Positions 33,845-43,392 of a stretch of 64,000 bases of DNA are shown one piece after another; position 1 is the first letter of the stretch; each line of letters opens with the position of its first letter. Under the pieces are notes generated by a model, which saw nothing but the letters and a program-made list of their open reading frames with translations, had not been told where the DNA came from and did no database searches. The DNA comes from Gammaproteobacteria bacterium (lineage in GTDB: Bacteria; Pseudomonadota; Gammaproteobacteria; Xanthomonadales; SZUA-36), in NCBI GenBank assembly GCA_021772915.1, contig JAJFLB010000053.1, forward strand, positions 226,790 through 290,789, given 5' to 3'. Position numbers and translations under genes: made by a program.

Positions 33845-35290
33845 ATGAAACAGAAAATTACCCTTAACCTGGCGGCGCTTGCGTTAATTTTTCTTAGCTT
33901 CTCAAGCGTTGCAAAGGTTAGTGGTTTGCCAGATTTCACAGAACTGGTGGCGAAGACAGGCCCGGCGGTAGTGAATATTCGTGTCACCCAGTTTGGTGAC
34001 CGCCGTCCGCAGCCGTCGGAGGGAGATCGTCGTCAGCCCGGTCGCCGAGGCGACAACCAGCCGGACATGCCGGAGTTTTTCAGACGTTACTTTAATGTTC
34101 CTGAGACACCACGTTTCGGTCAACCGGATCGAATGGGCGCGGGTTCAGGGTTTATTTATTCCGCAGACGGCTATCTGCTGACCAATCACCATGTGATCGA
34201 CGGCGCGGATGAGATCATTGTCCGTTTGGCGGATCGTCGGGAGTTCGAGGCAAAACTTATTGGTTCTGACGAGGCCAGTGACATTGCGGTGCTTAAAATA
34301 AGTGCAGATGATGACCTGCCGTACCTGGAGTTGGGTGAATCGAAGTCAGTGAAACCCGGGGAGTGGGTCGCAGCAATTGGTTCGCCATTTAATTTTGAAC
34401 AAAGTGTGACAGCGGGTATTGTCAGTGCCAAGGGCAGGAGCAACCGGGCACAGCAGTATGTGCCATTTATACAGACTGACGTTGCGATTAACCGCGGTAA
34501 CTCCGGTGGTCCGCTGTTGAATATGGATGGTGAGGTAATCGGGATCAACTCGTGGATACTCAGCTCTAACGGTGGTTATATCGGCTTGTCATTTTCAATT
34601 CCAGTTGAGGTTGCGGCCAGTACGGCGAGACAATTGCGTTCTTCCGGTAAAGTTGAACGCGGTCTGCTGGGTGTGATGGTGGGTGCGGTAACCCGTGAAA
34701 TGGCTGATGCCTTTAATCTTGACCGACCGGTTGGTGCGCTCGTCAATGACACGACACCAGGTGGCTCAGCACAACGTGCCGGGATCAAGCCGGGTGATGT
34801 TATTTTGGCGTTTAACGATGAATTGGTTGAAACCTGGAACGACCTGCCGCCTTTGGTGGGAGCAAACCCACCCGGGACACAGGCGCGCGTTAAGGTGAGC
34901 CGTGAGGGTGAACTCAAGTCCTTCAATGTCACACTGGATGCATTGGACAGCGAAGCTGGACCGGTCTTGGCGGATAGCGAAAGTGATCAGCCCGGCACTA
35001 ACATATTTGGACTGGTGGTGGAAAACATCAGTAGTGACCGCAGACGTGAACTGGGCGATCCTGAAGGTGGTGTACTGGTTACCGAGATCGAGAGTGATGA
35101 TGCATGGCGCGCGGGCTTGCGGCCGGGTGATGTGATCTTGATGATCAATCATAACGAGGTCAACGCCCTGGAAGATTTTGAAAACCAGGTGGCAAATGCA
35201 GAACCTGGCCGGGCGGTGGCATTGCGGGTGTGGCGCAACGGCACTTCAAATTTCATTGCCTACACGCCCCGGGAAGAGGATGTAGGATAG
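33845..35290 (+). CDS. mucD: Periplasmic serine endoprotease DegP/MucD family
   Basis: This Do-family HtrA protease degrades misfolded periplasmic proteins. The ATG at 33845 gives 481 residues with a signal peptide ending FSSVAK. The catalytic triad is visible: histidine in LLTNHHVIDGA, aspartate in ASDIAVLKI and serine in INRGNSGGPLLN. Two PDZ domains follow (GLLGVMVGAVTREMADAF, then GGVLVTEIESDDAWRAGLRPGDVIL). An arginine/proline-rich loop (about 44-75) between the first strand and the active site is the longer LA-like loop seen in MucD/DegP. It completes the rpoE operon. Confidence 0.94.
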   Translation: MKQKITLNLAALALIFLSFSSVAKVSGLPDFTELVAKTGPAVVNIRVTQFGDRRPQPSEGDRRQPGRRGDNQPDMPEFFRRYFNVPETPRFGQPDRMGAGSGFIYSADGYLLTNHHVIDGADEIIVRLADRREFEAKLIGSDEASDIAVLKISADDDLPYLELGESKSVKPGEWVAAIGSPFNFEQSVTAGIVSAKGRSNRAQQYVPFIQTDVAINRGNSGGPLLNMDGEVIGINSWILSSNGGYIGLSFSIPVEVAASTARQLRSSGKVERGLLGVMVGAVTREMADAFNLDRPVGALVNDTTPGGSAQRAGIKPGDVILAFNDELVETWNDLPPLVGANPPGTQARVKVSREGELKSFNVTLDALDSEAGPVLADSESDQPGTNIFGLVVENISSDRRRELGDPEGGVLVTEIESDDAWRAGLRPGDVILMINHNEVNALEDFENQVANAEPGRAVALRVWRNGTSNFIAYTPREEDVG

Positions 35291-35337
35291 GTGACCCTTG
35301 CCTCTTTCACCCCTGGATAAGAACACGCCAGTACAAG

Positions 35338-35629
35338 CTAGTGTACTGTCACCCTTATAACGTAAGATCAGTGTTCACCAGAACGTTTAGCACCAGGCAC
35401 ATTCGCGCCGGAATAGTGGTTCTATGCCAAGCGAGTGTACCAAGAGTAGGCACCTTCAGGTGACGCCGTGATGGACGTTCTGGTGAACACCCGCAGGGCG
35501 AGCACCCAAGCCGCCATCTGCTGCGTTAACGCTGCTTGGCGTAGAACCACTATGCCTTCGAAGCGCTGCCTTGCAGCTAACAGCTTGTGTACTCGCTGGT
35601 CTAACGTTATAAGGGTGACAGTACACTAG
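35338..35629. mobile_element. MITE-like element with perfect 26-bp terminal inverted repeats
   Basis: The ends are exact 26-base inverted copies: CTAGTGTACTGTCACCCTTA plus TAACGT at 35338-35363 and its complement at 35604-35629. Inside, a perfect 16-base pair (GTGTTCACCAGAACGT at 35371-35386 and its complement at 35475-35490) and an 18-of-19-base pair (35414-35432 with 35534-35552) give further palindromes. There is no transposase gene. The 292-base size, terminal repeats and lack of coding capacity are the pattern of a miniature inverted-repeat element. No target duplication is obvious. Confidence 0.72.
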
Positions 35630-35655
35630 TTAGACCACTGGCGGCTTACCTCGGT

Positions 35656-35707
35656 TATAATTCCCGTCTTGGGTTAGGGCCATCCGTTTGTTGATTCGGA
35701 TGGCCTT
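35656..35707 (+). promoter_or_regulatory. lepA leader: TATAAT box and hairpin
   Basis: TATAAT at 35656-35661 is a good -10 hexamer, although no strong -35 lies at the right spacing. It is followed by a hairpin with 9-base arms (GGCCATCCG at 35678-35686 and CGGATGGCC at 35697-35705) and a short T-run, which could act as an attenuator or terminator just before lepA. Confidence 0.35.
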
Positions 35708-35745
35708 TGACCGTTGGCGTATGTTAACGCTATTTGAAGCATTCC

Positions 35746-37548
35746 ATGGATCAAAAGTACGTTCGGAATTTTTCCATCATTGCCCATGTGGATCATGGCA
35801 AGTCAACGCTGGCTGACCGTTTTATTCAACTGTGTGATGGATTGAGTGATCGTGAAATGTCTGCCCAGGTGCTCGACAGCATGGACCTCGAACGGGAACG
35901 TGGGATCACTATCAAGGCACAAAGCGTCACACTGGACTACAAGGCCGATAATCAGCAAATTTACCATTTGAATTTCATTGATACGCCAGGGCACGTCGAT
36001 TTTTCATATGAAGTCTCGAGGTCGCTGGCGGCGTGTGAGGGAGCCCTGCTGGTCGTGGATGCTGCCCAGGGTGTGGAAGCGCAAAGCGTGGCCAATTGTT
36101 ATACCGCTGTCGAGCTTGGGCTCGAGGTAATCCCGGTGCTGAACAAGATCGATCTGCCATCCGCTGAGCCTGAGCGGGTTAAGCAGGAGATCGAAGATAT
36201 CATTGGGATTGAGGCTCGGAACGCACTGGCTGTCAGCGCCAAAACCGGAGATGGGGTGGCTCAGGTACTCGAACGACTAATCCAGGATATTCCACCGCCA
36301 GCGGGTGACCCGGATGCCCCATTGAAGGCCCTGATAATCGATTCCTGGTTTGACAATTATCTGGGTATCGTTTCTCTGACCCGTGTCGTTGACGGCCAGG
36401 TGGCCAAGGGGAACAAGATTGAATTAATGTCCACAGGGAGTCAGCACCAGGTGGACCAGGTGGGTGTGTTCACGCCGAAACGTGAAGTCCGCGATGTGCT
36501 TTGTGCGGGTGAGGTGGGGTTCCTGGTAGCCGGTATCAAAGATGTCCATGGCGCACCCGTAGGTGAGACCATGACCCTGGCAAAAACACCGGCGAACGAA
36601 CCATTGCCGGGCTTCAAAACCATGCAGCCGAGAGTTTTTGCCGGCTTGTTTCCAACCGAATCGGATGATTATCCCAACCTGCGGGACGCGCTGGAAAAGT
36701 TACAGTTAAATGATGCCGCCCTGTATTTCGAGCCCGAGACCTCAGCGGCATTGGGCTTCGGTTTTCGTTGTGGGTTTCTGGGCTTACTACACATGGATAT
36801 CGTGCAGGAACGTCTTGAACGTGAATACGATGTCGCATTGATAACCACGGCGCCAACGGTGATCTACGAGGTTGAACTCACCGATGGTGAAGTTATAAGT
36901 TTGGAGAATCCGGCCAAATTGCCGGCAAGCAATGAAATTTCTGAAATCCGTGAGCCCATTATTCAGGCAAATATCCTGGTGCCACAGGATTACGTCGGAT
37001 CCGTTATTGGCCTGTGTGAAAACAAACGTGGCCGGCAAACCAGCTTGCAGTACCTGGGTGGGCAGGTTTCCATCCAGTATGAAATGCCGTTGTCCGAAGT
37101 GGTATTGGATTTCTTTGACCGGTTAAAATCGGTCAGTCGCGGTTACGCGTCGTTTGATTATCATTTCTTGCGTTTCAGTGCAGGGTCTTTTGTAAGGGTT
37201 GATGTACTCATCAATGGTGAACGTGTAGATGCGCTGTCACTGATCCTGCATCATGACAAAGCACAGCGGCGTGGTCGCGAGTTGGCTGTGAGCATGAAAG
37301 AGCTGATTCCGCGGCAGATGTTTGACATAGCAATTCAGGCATCCATCGGTGCGCAGGTGATTGCACGCACCACCGTCAAGGCTCTGCGCAAGAACGTTAC
37401 CGCCAAGTGTTATGGTGGAGACGTCACACGAAAACGCAAATTGTTAGAGAAGCAAAAGGCTGGCAAGAAACGTATGAAACAGGTTGGGAGTGTCCAAATA
37501 CCCCAGGAGGCATTTTTGGCTATTTTGCAACAGGATTCCAAGAAATAG
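35746..37548 (+). CDS. lepA: Elongation factor 4 (back-translocase) LepA
   Basis: LepA is a translational GTPase linked to ribosome assembly and to translation under stress. From ATG 35746 the protein is 600 residues, the usual size. The GTPase domain shows [14 protein letters not shown], the effector region [20 protein letters not shown] and NKIDLPSA; the C-terminal LepA-specific domain ends in [20 protein letters not shown]. It sits directly before lepB as in most Gammaproteobacteria. Confidence 0.97.
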   Translation: MDQKYVRNFSIIAHVDHGKSTLADRFIQLCDGLSDREMSAQVLDSMDLERERGITIKAQSVTLDYKADNQQIYHLNFIDTPGHVDFSYEVSRSLAACEGALLVVDAAQGVEAQSVANCYTAVELGLEVIPVLNKIDLPSAEPERVKQEIEDIIGIEARNALAVSAKTGDGVAQVLERLIQDIPPPAGDPDAPLKALIIDSWFDNYLGIVSLTRVVDGQVAKGNKIELMSTGSQHQVDQVGVFTPKREVRDVLCAGEVGFLVAGIKDVHGAPVGETMTLAKTPANEPLPGFKTMQPRVFAGLFPTESDDYPNLRDALEKLQLNDAALYFEPETSAALGFGFRCGFLGLLHMDIVQERLEREYDVALITTAPTVIYEVELTDGEVISLENPAKLPASNEISEIREPIIQANILVPQDYVGSVIGLCENKRGRQTSLQYLGGQVSIQYEMPLSEVVLDFFDRLKSVSRGYASFDYHFLRFSAGSFVRVDVLINGERVDALSLILHHDKAQRRGRELAVSMKELIPRQMFDIAIQASIGAQVIARTTVKALRKNVTAKCYGGDVTRKRKLLEKQKAGKKRMKQVGSVQIPQEAFLAILQQDSKK

Positions 37549-37556
37549 GAAACACT

Positions 37557-38357
37557 ATGAATATTGATTTTGCATTGGTGCTGGTTGTGCTGACGTCCTT
37601 GACCGGCGTGATCTGGCTGGTGGATAAGCTTTTTTTCAGGCAGGGACGCAAGGATCGAGCAGTCCAGAACAGGATTGAAATCCCACGTGAGCCGGTCCTG
37701 GTAGAGTATTCACGTTCTTTGTTCCCGGTGTTGTTGATCGTGCTGGTGTTTCGGTCCTTCCTTTTTGAACCCTTCAAAATTCCCTCGGGATCCATGATCC
37801 CCACGTTGCTTGTAGGTGATTTCATTGTCGTCAACAAGTTTTCCTACGGCATCCGTTTGCCGGTGCTGAACAGGAAGGTGGTTTCAATTGGTGCACCACA
37901 ACGCGGTGATGTGGTGGTTTTCCGCTATCCCAGGGATACCGGCATTAATTTTATCAAGCGGGCAATTGGATTACCGGGGGATACGATTACCTACCGCAAC
38001 AAACAACTGTTTGTAAATGGTGAGAAAATTGCGGCATCGTCTGCCGGTCGTTTCAAGAGCAGCGACGTGAAGTGTACGATGCCGGCCGCTGATGCACGCC
38101 TGTTTGGCGAACAGCTTGAAAATGCGAACCATGATATTTTGTTGCATGAGCACAGTCGTAGCCGGAATGGACAATGGGTCGTTCCGGCGGGGCATTATTT
38201 TATGATGGGAGACAATCGTGACCGCAGTAATGATAGTCGTGAGTGGGGCTTTGTTCCGGAAGAAAATTTGCTGGGCAGAGCAGTGGGTATCTGGTTGAAC
38301 TTCGATTTTGACAAAGGCTGCGCAGATTTATCGAGGGTCGGAGATGGTATAAACTAG
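37557..38357 (+). CDS. lepB: Signal peptidase I
   Basis: LepB removes signal peptides from exported proteins. The ATG at 37557 (MNIDFALVLVVL) starts eight bases after lepA ends; the 50 earlier codons lie inside lepA. Two N-terminal membrane helices are followed by the catalytic serine in IPSGSMIPTLLVGDF and the lysine in INFIKRAIGLPGD, then box E GDNRDRSNDSREWGFVP. Total 266 residues, shorter than E. coli LepB but with all motifs. Confidence 0.95.
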   Translation: MNIDFALVLVVLTSLTGVIWLVDKLFFRQGRKDRAVQNRIEIPREPVLVEYSRSLFPVLLIVLVFRSFLFEPFKIPSGSMIPTLLVGDFIVVNKFSYGIRLPVLNRKVVSIGAPQRGDVVVFRYPRDTGINFIKRAIGLPGDTITYRNKQLFVNGEKIAASSAGRFKSSDVKCTMPAADARLFGEQLENANHDILLHEHSRSRNGQWVVPAGHYFMMGDNRDRSNDSREWGFVPEENLLGRAVGIWLNFDFDKGCADLSRVGDGIN

Positions 38358-38389
38358 CGTCTTGTGCGGCCGCCGGGGTATGGGTAAAT

Positions 38390-38776
38390 ATGATCAACAG
38401 GCAAAACATCGCGAAAGCCCGCCACCAGCAAGGATTGAGCTTCATCGGCTTTATCCTCGTGCTCGGTTTGGCACTGTTTGTTGCTTATCTCGGTGTGCGT
38501 ATCGTGCCAATTTACCTGGAGTACTACTCGGTGGTGAGTATTATGCACGATATGGAGTCAGAAGAAGGGGCTGGTCGACTTACCGGGTATGAAATACGTG
38601 CGCGGATGGTGAACCAGCTGAACCTGAATTACACCGAGAGCATAGATCCATCAAACATCACGATACGTGGCGCCAATGGGGTTCAGTTACGAGTCAAGTA
38701 TGAAGTTCGCAAACCCATAGTCGGCAATCTTGACGTGGTCGTGCATTTCGACAAGACCGTGCAACTGTCCTACTGA
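38390..38776 (+). CDS. DUF4845 membrane protein
   Basis: A 128-residue protein with one membrane helix near the N-terminus (SFIGFILVLGLALFVAYLG, residues about 16-34) and a small periplasmic domain ending in strands VRKPIVGNLDVVVHFDKTV. This DUF4845 family regularly lies between lepB and rnc in Gamma- and Betaproteobacteria. Its N-terminus, QQGLSFIGF, resembles the start of type IV pilin-like signal sequences, but function is unknown. Confidence 0.87.
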   Translation: MINRQNIAKARHQQGLSFIGFILVLGLALFVAYLGVRIVPIYLEYYSVVSIMHDMESEEGAGRLTGYEIRARMVNQLNLNYTESIDPSNITIRGANGVQLRVKYEVRKPIVGNLDVVVHFDKTVQLSY

Positions 38777-38821
38777 ATCCTGGTTTGTGGGGCATCTGAG
38801 CAACTGCGTGGTTCGCAATAA

Positions 38822-39496
38822 ATGAGAGAAATCCCGGGTATTCCTTACCGTTTCAACGATCCCGAACTTCTGGCACAGGCGCTGACTCACCGAAGTTTGG
38901 GGCGGCATAATAACGAGCGCCTGGAGTTTCTCGGCGACAGTGTTCTGGACTTCGTCGTTTCTGCCCGCTTGTATGCATTGAGGACTGATAATGACGAGGG
39001 CCAGCTCAGCCGTCTGCGTGCACGCGTTGTCCGGGGAGAGACTCTGGCCAAGCTTGCCAATGGTTTGGATCTGGGGACCTACATCCGCATGGGTGAAGGG
39101 GAGCTAAAGTCCGGGGGGTACCGGGGGAATTCAATCCTGGCCGATGCGCTGGAGGCCATTTTGGGTGCCATATATCTGGACGGCGGGTTCAAGCCGTGTG
39201 AGGCCGCTATATTGCATATTTGCGAGCCCGTCATTGCTGAATTGCCAAGCGCCGGAGAGTTAAAAGACCCTAAGACCCGTTTGCAGGAATGGTTGCAGGG
39301 CTGTGGTTTTGAGCTGCCGGTTTACAGTCTGCTTGGCGAAGAGGGTCCAGCACACAAAAAGCAGTTTCTGGTGCAATGTGCTGCGGTACAGGCCGACATC
39401 AAGGTATCCGGTGACGGCAGCAGCAGGCAGAAGGCGGAACAGGCCGCCGCGACCGCTGCACTTGCGGCCATTGCGGAGCGGTCTCATGTTGACTGA
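38822..39496 (+). CDS. rnc: Ribonuclease III
   Basis: RNase III cuts double-stranded RNA and processes rRNA and some mRNAs. The 224-residue protein has the signature NERLEFLGDSVLDFV (about 37-51), the second acidic motif DALEAILGAIYLDGG (about 112-126) and a C-terminal double-stranded RNA-binding domain starting DPKTRLQEWLQGCGF and ending in an alanine-rich helix. It is followed after 82 bases by era, a standard pairing. Confidence 0.96.
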   Translation: MREIPGIPYRFNDPELLAQALTHRSLGRHNNERLEFLGDSVLDFVVSARLYALRTDNDEGQLSRLRARVVRGETLAKLANGLDLGTYIRMGEGELKSGGYRGNSILADALEAILGAIYLDGGFKPCEAAILHICEPVIAELPSAGELKDPKTRLQEWLQGCGFELPVYSLLGEEGPAHKKQFLVQCAAVQADIKVSGDGSSRQKAEQAAATAALAAIAERSHVD

Positions 39497-39578
39497 CCCG
39501 AATGATTCACGCGGACAGACTGGAAAATGATGAATATTCCGTTCAATCGAGCGGGCTCTCGATGAAGTATTCAGGCTC

Positions 39579-40490
39579 ATGAGCGGCAAAGAGGTACAAG
39601 GTAGTGAATTTCGCTTTGGGTATGTAGCCATTGTGGGGCGGCCAAATGTTGGTAAGTCAACCTTGCTCAATCAGATCCTTGGTCAGAAAGTCAGTATCGT
39701 CACAGCCAAACCCCAGACCACCCGGCAGCGGCTCGCCGGTATTAAGACCACCGGGCAGGGCCAGGTTGTTTATGTTGACACACCCGGAATTCACCACTCC
39801 GCCAAGCGTGCCCTCAACCGCTACATGAACCGTGTCGCCCAGGCATCATTGCATGACGTTGACCTGGTCATGTTGCTGATCGAGGCAGGGACCTGGACGC
39901 GACAGGACGAATTTGTAGCCCGGGCCCTTGGCACGGCCCGGGTACCTGTCATGTTGATTCTGAACAAGATCGACCTGGTGCCCGAAAAAACAACTTTGCT
40001 GGCGTTTGTCGAGAAGCATTTTCAGGCCGATGACTATGCAGGCATTTTGATGATTTCTGCAAAAAAAGGTAGCGGTGTGGCAGAGTTGGAAAAGCAGGTT
40101 TTGCAACAACTGCCATTTTCCAGACCCTATTACGACGAGGACCAGTTTACAGACCGCAGTGAGCGCTTTCTTGCCGGGGAAATGATTCGTGAGCAATTGA
40201 CGCTGCGTCTGCACCAGGAGCTGCCTTACGCACTAACGGTGCAGATTGAAGAGTTCAAGCGCGCTAACGGTGTGCTGAAAATCGGTGCAGTTATTTATGT
40301 AGAGCGTGAAAGCCAAAAACAGATTGCTATTGGCAAGAAGGGTATTGTGCTTAAGCAAGTCGGTAGTAAAGCGCGGCACGTACTACAGGATTTGTTTGGA
40401 GAAAAAGTATTTCTGCGTTTATGGGTCAAGGTCAGCCGTGACTGGTCGGATAGCGAAAAAACAATTGAAAAGTTTGGTTACCTTGATTGA
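39579..40490 (+). CDS. era: GTPase Era
   Basis: Era is an essential GTPase for 16S rRNA maturation and 30S assembly. The 303-residue protein shows the G1 loop VGRPNVGKSTLLNQ, the G2/G3 region PQTTRQRLAGI and VDTPGIH, and G4 LNKIDLV. The C-terminal KH domain contains KIGAVIYVERESQKQIAIGKKG. The GTG/ATG choice at 39579 (MSGKEVQGSEFRFGYVA) is compatible with the family start. Confidence 0.96.
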   Translation: MSGKEVQGSEFRFGYVAIVGRPNVGKSTLLNQILGQKVSIVTAKPQTTRQRLAGIKTTGQGQVVYVDTPGIHHSAKRALNRYMNRVAQASLHDVDLVMLLIEAGTWTRQDEFVARALGTARVPVMLILNKIDLVPEKTTLLAFVEKHFQADDYAGILMISAKKGSGVAELEKQVLQQLPFSRPYYDEDQFTDRSERFLAGEMIREQLTLRLHQELPYALTVQIEEFKRANGVLKIGAVIYVERESQKQIAIGKKGIVLKQVGSKARHVLQDLFGEKVFLRLWVKVSRDWSDSEKTIEKFGYLD

Positions 40491-40502
40491 GAGCAACAAC
40501 CC

Positions 40503-41189
40503 ATGAGCCGGGTGTTGTTGGAACCGGCCTATGTTTTGCATCAGCGATCTTTTCGCGAAACCAGTTTGATCGTGGAGTCATTTACACGCGACCATGGTCG
40601 TGTAGCAGTGGTTGCCCGCGGTGCCAAATCTGCCCGTTCACGCTGGCGAAATGTCCTGCAGCCGTTTCGGCCCCTGTTGTTAAGTTGGAACCAAAAAACC
40701 GAACTGGGTACACTTACGGCGGTTGACCAGGTGGCATCTCCGCCGGCATTGCAAGCCCAGTCACTGTATTGCGGACTCTACTTGAACGAGTTGTTAATGC
40801 GCTTTTTGCATCGTGGCGATCCACAGTCAGAGGTATTCGAGCGTTATCGTCATGTACTGATTGAACTGGCTTCGACTGTGGCGCCGCAAAGCCTGTTGAG
40901 AGTATTTGAAAAGCACCTGCTCGAAGCGATAGGCTACGCCATGTTACTGGATCGCGAATGCAAAAATGCTGAGCCTGTCCAGGAACAACACTGGTACGAA
41001 TACATACCAGATCGCGGTCCCGTTCGACGCGCCGGTCCGGGCAAAGGCCTGATTTCCGGAAATGCTTTGTTAGGCTTGCAGTCAGAGCAGTTGGAGAAAG
41101 ATCATCTGCCGGAGTTACGTAGTTTGATGCGGCGCGTTATCGGTTATCACCTGGGAGATAAACCATTGGCCAGTTGGTCCCTGTTCTAG
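40503..41189 (+). CDS. recO: DNA repair protein RecO
   Basis: RecO helps load RecA onto SSB-coated DNA in the RecF pathway. The 228-residue product has the N-terminal OB fold (PAYVLHQRSFRETSLIVESFTRDHGRVAVVARGAK) and the helical C-terminal domain; like other gammaproteobacterial RecO it lacks the full zinc-finger cysteines. It follows era after 12 bases and precedes pdxJ, the classical order. Confidence 0.95.
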   Translation: MSRVLLEPAYVLHQRSFRETSLIVESFTRDHGRVAVVARGAKSARSRWRNVLQPFRPLLLSWNQKTELGTLTAVDQVASPPALQAQSLYCGLYLNELLMRFLHRGDPQSEVFERYRHVLIELASTVAPQSLLRVFEKHLLEAIGYAMLLDRECKNAEPVQEQHWYEYIPDRGPVRRAGPGKGLISGNALLGLQSEQLEKDHLPELRSLMRRVIGYHLGDKPLASWSLF

Positions 41190-41231
41190 TGTACTGCATC
41201 GTAATATTACCTTGAAAAGAGTACCCCTGTT

Positions 41232-41963
41232 ATGCGCTCCGGAAAAATGCTGTTAGGTGTCAACATCGACCACATTGCAACCATCCGTCAGGCGAGGGGG
41301 GCGAGTTACCCCAGCGTGCTGGAAGCAGCAAGAATTGCTGAGGACGCGGGAGCAGACGCGATTACGGTTCATTTGCGTGAAGACCGGCGGCATATCCAGG
41401 ATCAGGAAGTGGTAGACCTGTGTAAACAGATTCGTACCCGGGTGAATCTTGAGATGGCCGTCACTGATGAAATGTTGAGCATCGCAGAGCTGAATCGTCC
41501 GGCGGATGTCTGCCTGGTGCCGGAAAAGCGCGCTGAGCTCACAACCGAGGGTGGTCTGGACGTACTCGGTCATTTCGATGCGGTCAAAGCCGCTTGCACG
41601 CGCCTGTCCGCCGCGGGTGTTCGGGTTTCGTTATTTATTGACCCGGATATCGAGCAACTTGACGCGGCCGTGGCTTGCGGAGCGCCCGTGGTTGAGTTAC
41701 ACACCGGCAGTTATGCGGATGCGGCCTCAATTCAGGTCGAATCTGAATTACAGCGTCTGGTCAGATCGGCGGAGCATGGTGATGCCATTGGCTTGCAGGT
41801 TAACGCCGGGCATGGGCTTCATTATCAAAATGTCAAACCTGTGGTCCGTATTCCACAACTGGTCGAGCTGAATATCGGTCACTCTATTGTTGCCCACGCC
41901 TTGTTTGTAGGTTTGGGTGCGGCGGTAAGGGAAATGATAGAACTCATAAAAATAGATATATAA
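41232..41963 (+). CDS. pdxJ: Pyridoxine 5'-phosphate synthase
   Basis: PdxJ condenses 1-deoxyxylulose 5-phosphate with 3-amino-1-hydroxyacetone 1-phosphate to make pyridoxine phosphate. The 243-residue TIM-barrel protein shows [72 protein letters not shown] and [11 protein letters not shown], all diagnostic. A start at the second methionine (41244) is also possible. Confidence 0.97.
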   Translation: MRSGKMLLGVNIDHIATIRQARGASYPSVLEAARIAEDAGADAITVHLREDRRHIQDQEVVDLCKQIRTRVNLEMAVTDEMLSIAELNRPADVCLVPEKRAELTTEGGLDVLGHFDAVKAACTRLSAAGVRVSLFIDPDIEQLDAAVACGAPVVELHTGSYADAASIQVESELQRLVRSAEHGDAIGLQVNAGHGLHYQNVKPVVRIPQLVELNIGHSIVAHALFVGLGAAVREMIELIKIDI

Positions 41964-42036
41964 CAATTAGATATATGGTTTACTTAATGTTAATAATTAT
42001 TATGACTCGTCAATCGTTAACTTGATATCAAACAGT
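41964..42036. other. AT-rich spacer between pdxJ and rlmD
   Basis: This 73-base gap is strikingly AT-rich compared with its surroundings. It contains a perfect 12-base palindrome, TAATAATTATTA (41991-42002), and repeats of TAGATATAT (41953-41961, overlapping the pdxJ end, and 41968-41976). It may hold the rlmD promoter. Confidence 0.4.
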
Positions 42037-43392
42037 ATGGGACGCAGGCGCAAAAAGCTATCCGACCAACCCTTCGAGCTGGAGATCACCCATCTGGACT
42101 CCCGGGGTTTGGGTGTGGCCGTACACGAGGAAAAAACCTTGCACGTTTTTGACGCATTAGCCGGCGAACGAGTCAGTGCGCGTTACCTTTTCGGAAGGAG
42201 TCAACGGGGTAAGGCCGAAACGCTGGAAGTACTACAGGCCTCGGCTGACAGGGTCCCACCACTTTGTCCGCACTTTGGTGACTGTGGCGCGTGTAGCTTG
42301 CAGCATTTGTCTTCAGATGCCCAACTGGCGCGCAAGCAGGCCGTAATGCTTGCTCAGCTGAAAGATAACGGCGGAGTTGAACCAGCAACTGTTTATGAGC
42401 CGCTGACCGCATCACCGTGGAATTACCGACGCAAGGCGCGGTTATCGGTTCGAGACGTTGCTGCAAAGGGTCGGGTATTGGTTGGGTTTCGTGAGCGCAA
42501 TGGGCGTTACGTGGCCGATATGCAAACCTGTCATATCCTGAGTTGTGAGATATCGGACGCTTTGACGCCTTTGTCCTCATTGCTGGAGGAGCTGGATTGC
42601 AGGACGTGTATCCCACAGATCGAGGTTGCTTGTGGCGATCACCAATGCGCGCTTATCGTACGTCATCTGAAAGAAATTTCGGAAGCAGACACTGTGCGCT
42701 TACAGGCGTTTTCATCGGCCACCGGGCTCGGTATATATTTGCAGTCCGGAGGGCCGGATAGCGTGAGTCTTCTTGCCCCTCAGGACATGCAGCTGGAATA
42801 TACCCTTGAAGCACTGGGCTTGTGTTTCCATTTTGAACCGCTGGACTTCATTCAGGTTAATGCGGAGCTCAATGAATTGATGGTTATGCGTGCACTGGAG
42901 TTGTTGAATCCGAAGGCCGGGGAGAATATTCTGGATTTGTTCTGTGGGCTGGGAAACTTCACTCTTGCACTGGCTACCAGGGCTGGTCACGTGACGGGTG
43001 TTGAGGGCGCTGACGAGATGGTGGCACGCGCACGTGGCAATGCCAGTCTGAACGGTTTGACCAACGTTGATTTTCATACGGAAAATTTATACGCGGACAA
43101 CATTAAGTCCGAACCCAAAGCACCCTGGCCGGGTACAGGCTACGATAAGATCATGCTGGACCCACCACGCTCGGGTGCGCTGGAGTTATTGCCGTGGATC
43201 GCGGCAGCCGGGGTCGGCCAGGTGTTATATGTATCCTGCAACCCGGAAACCCTGGCAAGAGACGCCGGGCTGCTGGTCCATGAATACGGATTTAGCCTCG
43301 CAGGTGCGGGCATCATAAACATGTTTCCACATACCTCGCATGGTGAGGCGATTGCCCTGTTTGAGTGTGACAAGCCAGGGCCGGTGCAATGA
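42037..43392 (+). CDS. rlmD: 23S rRNA (uracil-1939-C5)-methyltransferase RlmD
   Basis: RlmD makes m5U1939 in 23S rRNA. The ATG at 42037 (MGRRRKKLSD) gives 451 residues. An N-terminal TRAM domain (HLDSRGLGVAVHEEKTLHVFDALAGERV) is followed by the four iron-sulfur cysteines, three in CPHFGDCGACSL, and the methyltransferase motifs ILDLFCGLGNFTLALA, DPPRSGA and the catalytic cysteine in YVSCNPETLARD. It ends four bases inside nagZ. Confidence 0.94.
   Translation: MGRRRKKLSDQPFELEITHLDSRGLGVAVHEEKTLHVFDALAGERVSARYLFGRSQRGKAETLEVLQASADRVPPLCPHFGDCGACSLQHLSSDAQLARKQAVMLAQLKDNGGVEPATVYEPLTASPWNYRRKARLSVRDVAAKGRVLVGFRERNGRYVADMQTCHILSCEISDALTPLSSLLEELDCRTCIPQIEVACGDHQCALIVRHLKEISEADTVRLQAFSSATGLGIYLQSGGPDSVSLLAPQDMQLEYTLEALGLCFHFEPLDFIQVNAELNELMVMRALELLNPKAGENILDLFCGLGNFTLALATRAGHVTGVEGADEMVARARGNASLNGLTNVDFHTENLYADNIKSEPKAPWPGTGYDKIMLDPPRSGALELLPWIAAAGVGQVLYVSCNPETLARDAGLLVHEYGFSLAGAGIINMFPHTSHGEAIALFECDKPGPVQ

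Larger units (their letters stand above)
35291..35745. other. Intergenic region mucD-lepA carrying an inserted palindromic element
   Basis: 455 bases with no protein gene. Most of it is the palindromic repeat element at 35338-35629. The remaining downstream part holds the lepA leader hairpin. mucD and lepA are normally neighbours in related genomes, so the spacing here is unusually wide. Confidence 0.7.

Noticed and set aside
41186..41196. CTAGTGTACTG, matching the end of the MITE-like element
   Set aside because: Only 11 bases and no inverted partner or internal sequence nearby; probably chance.
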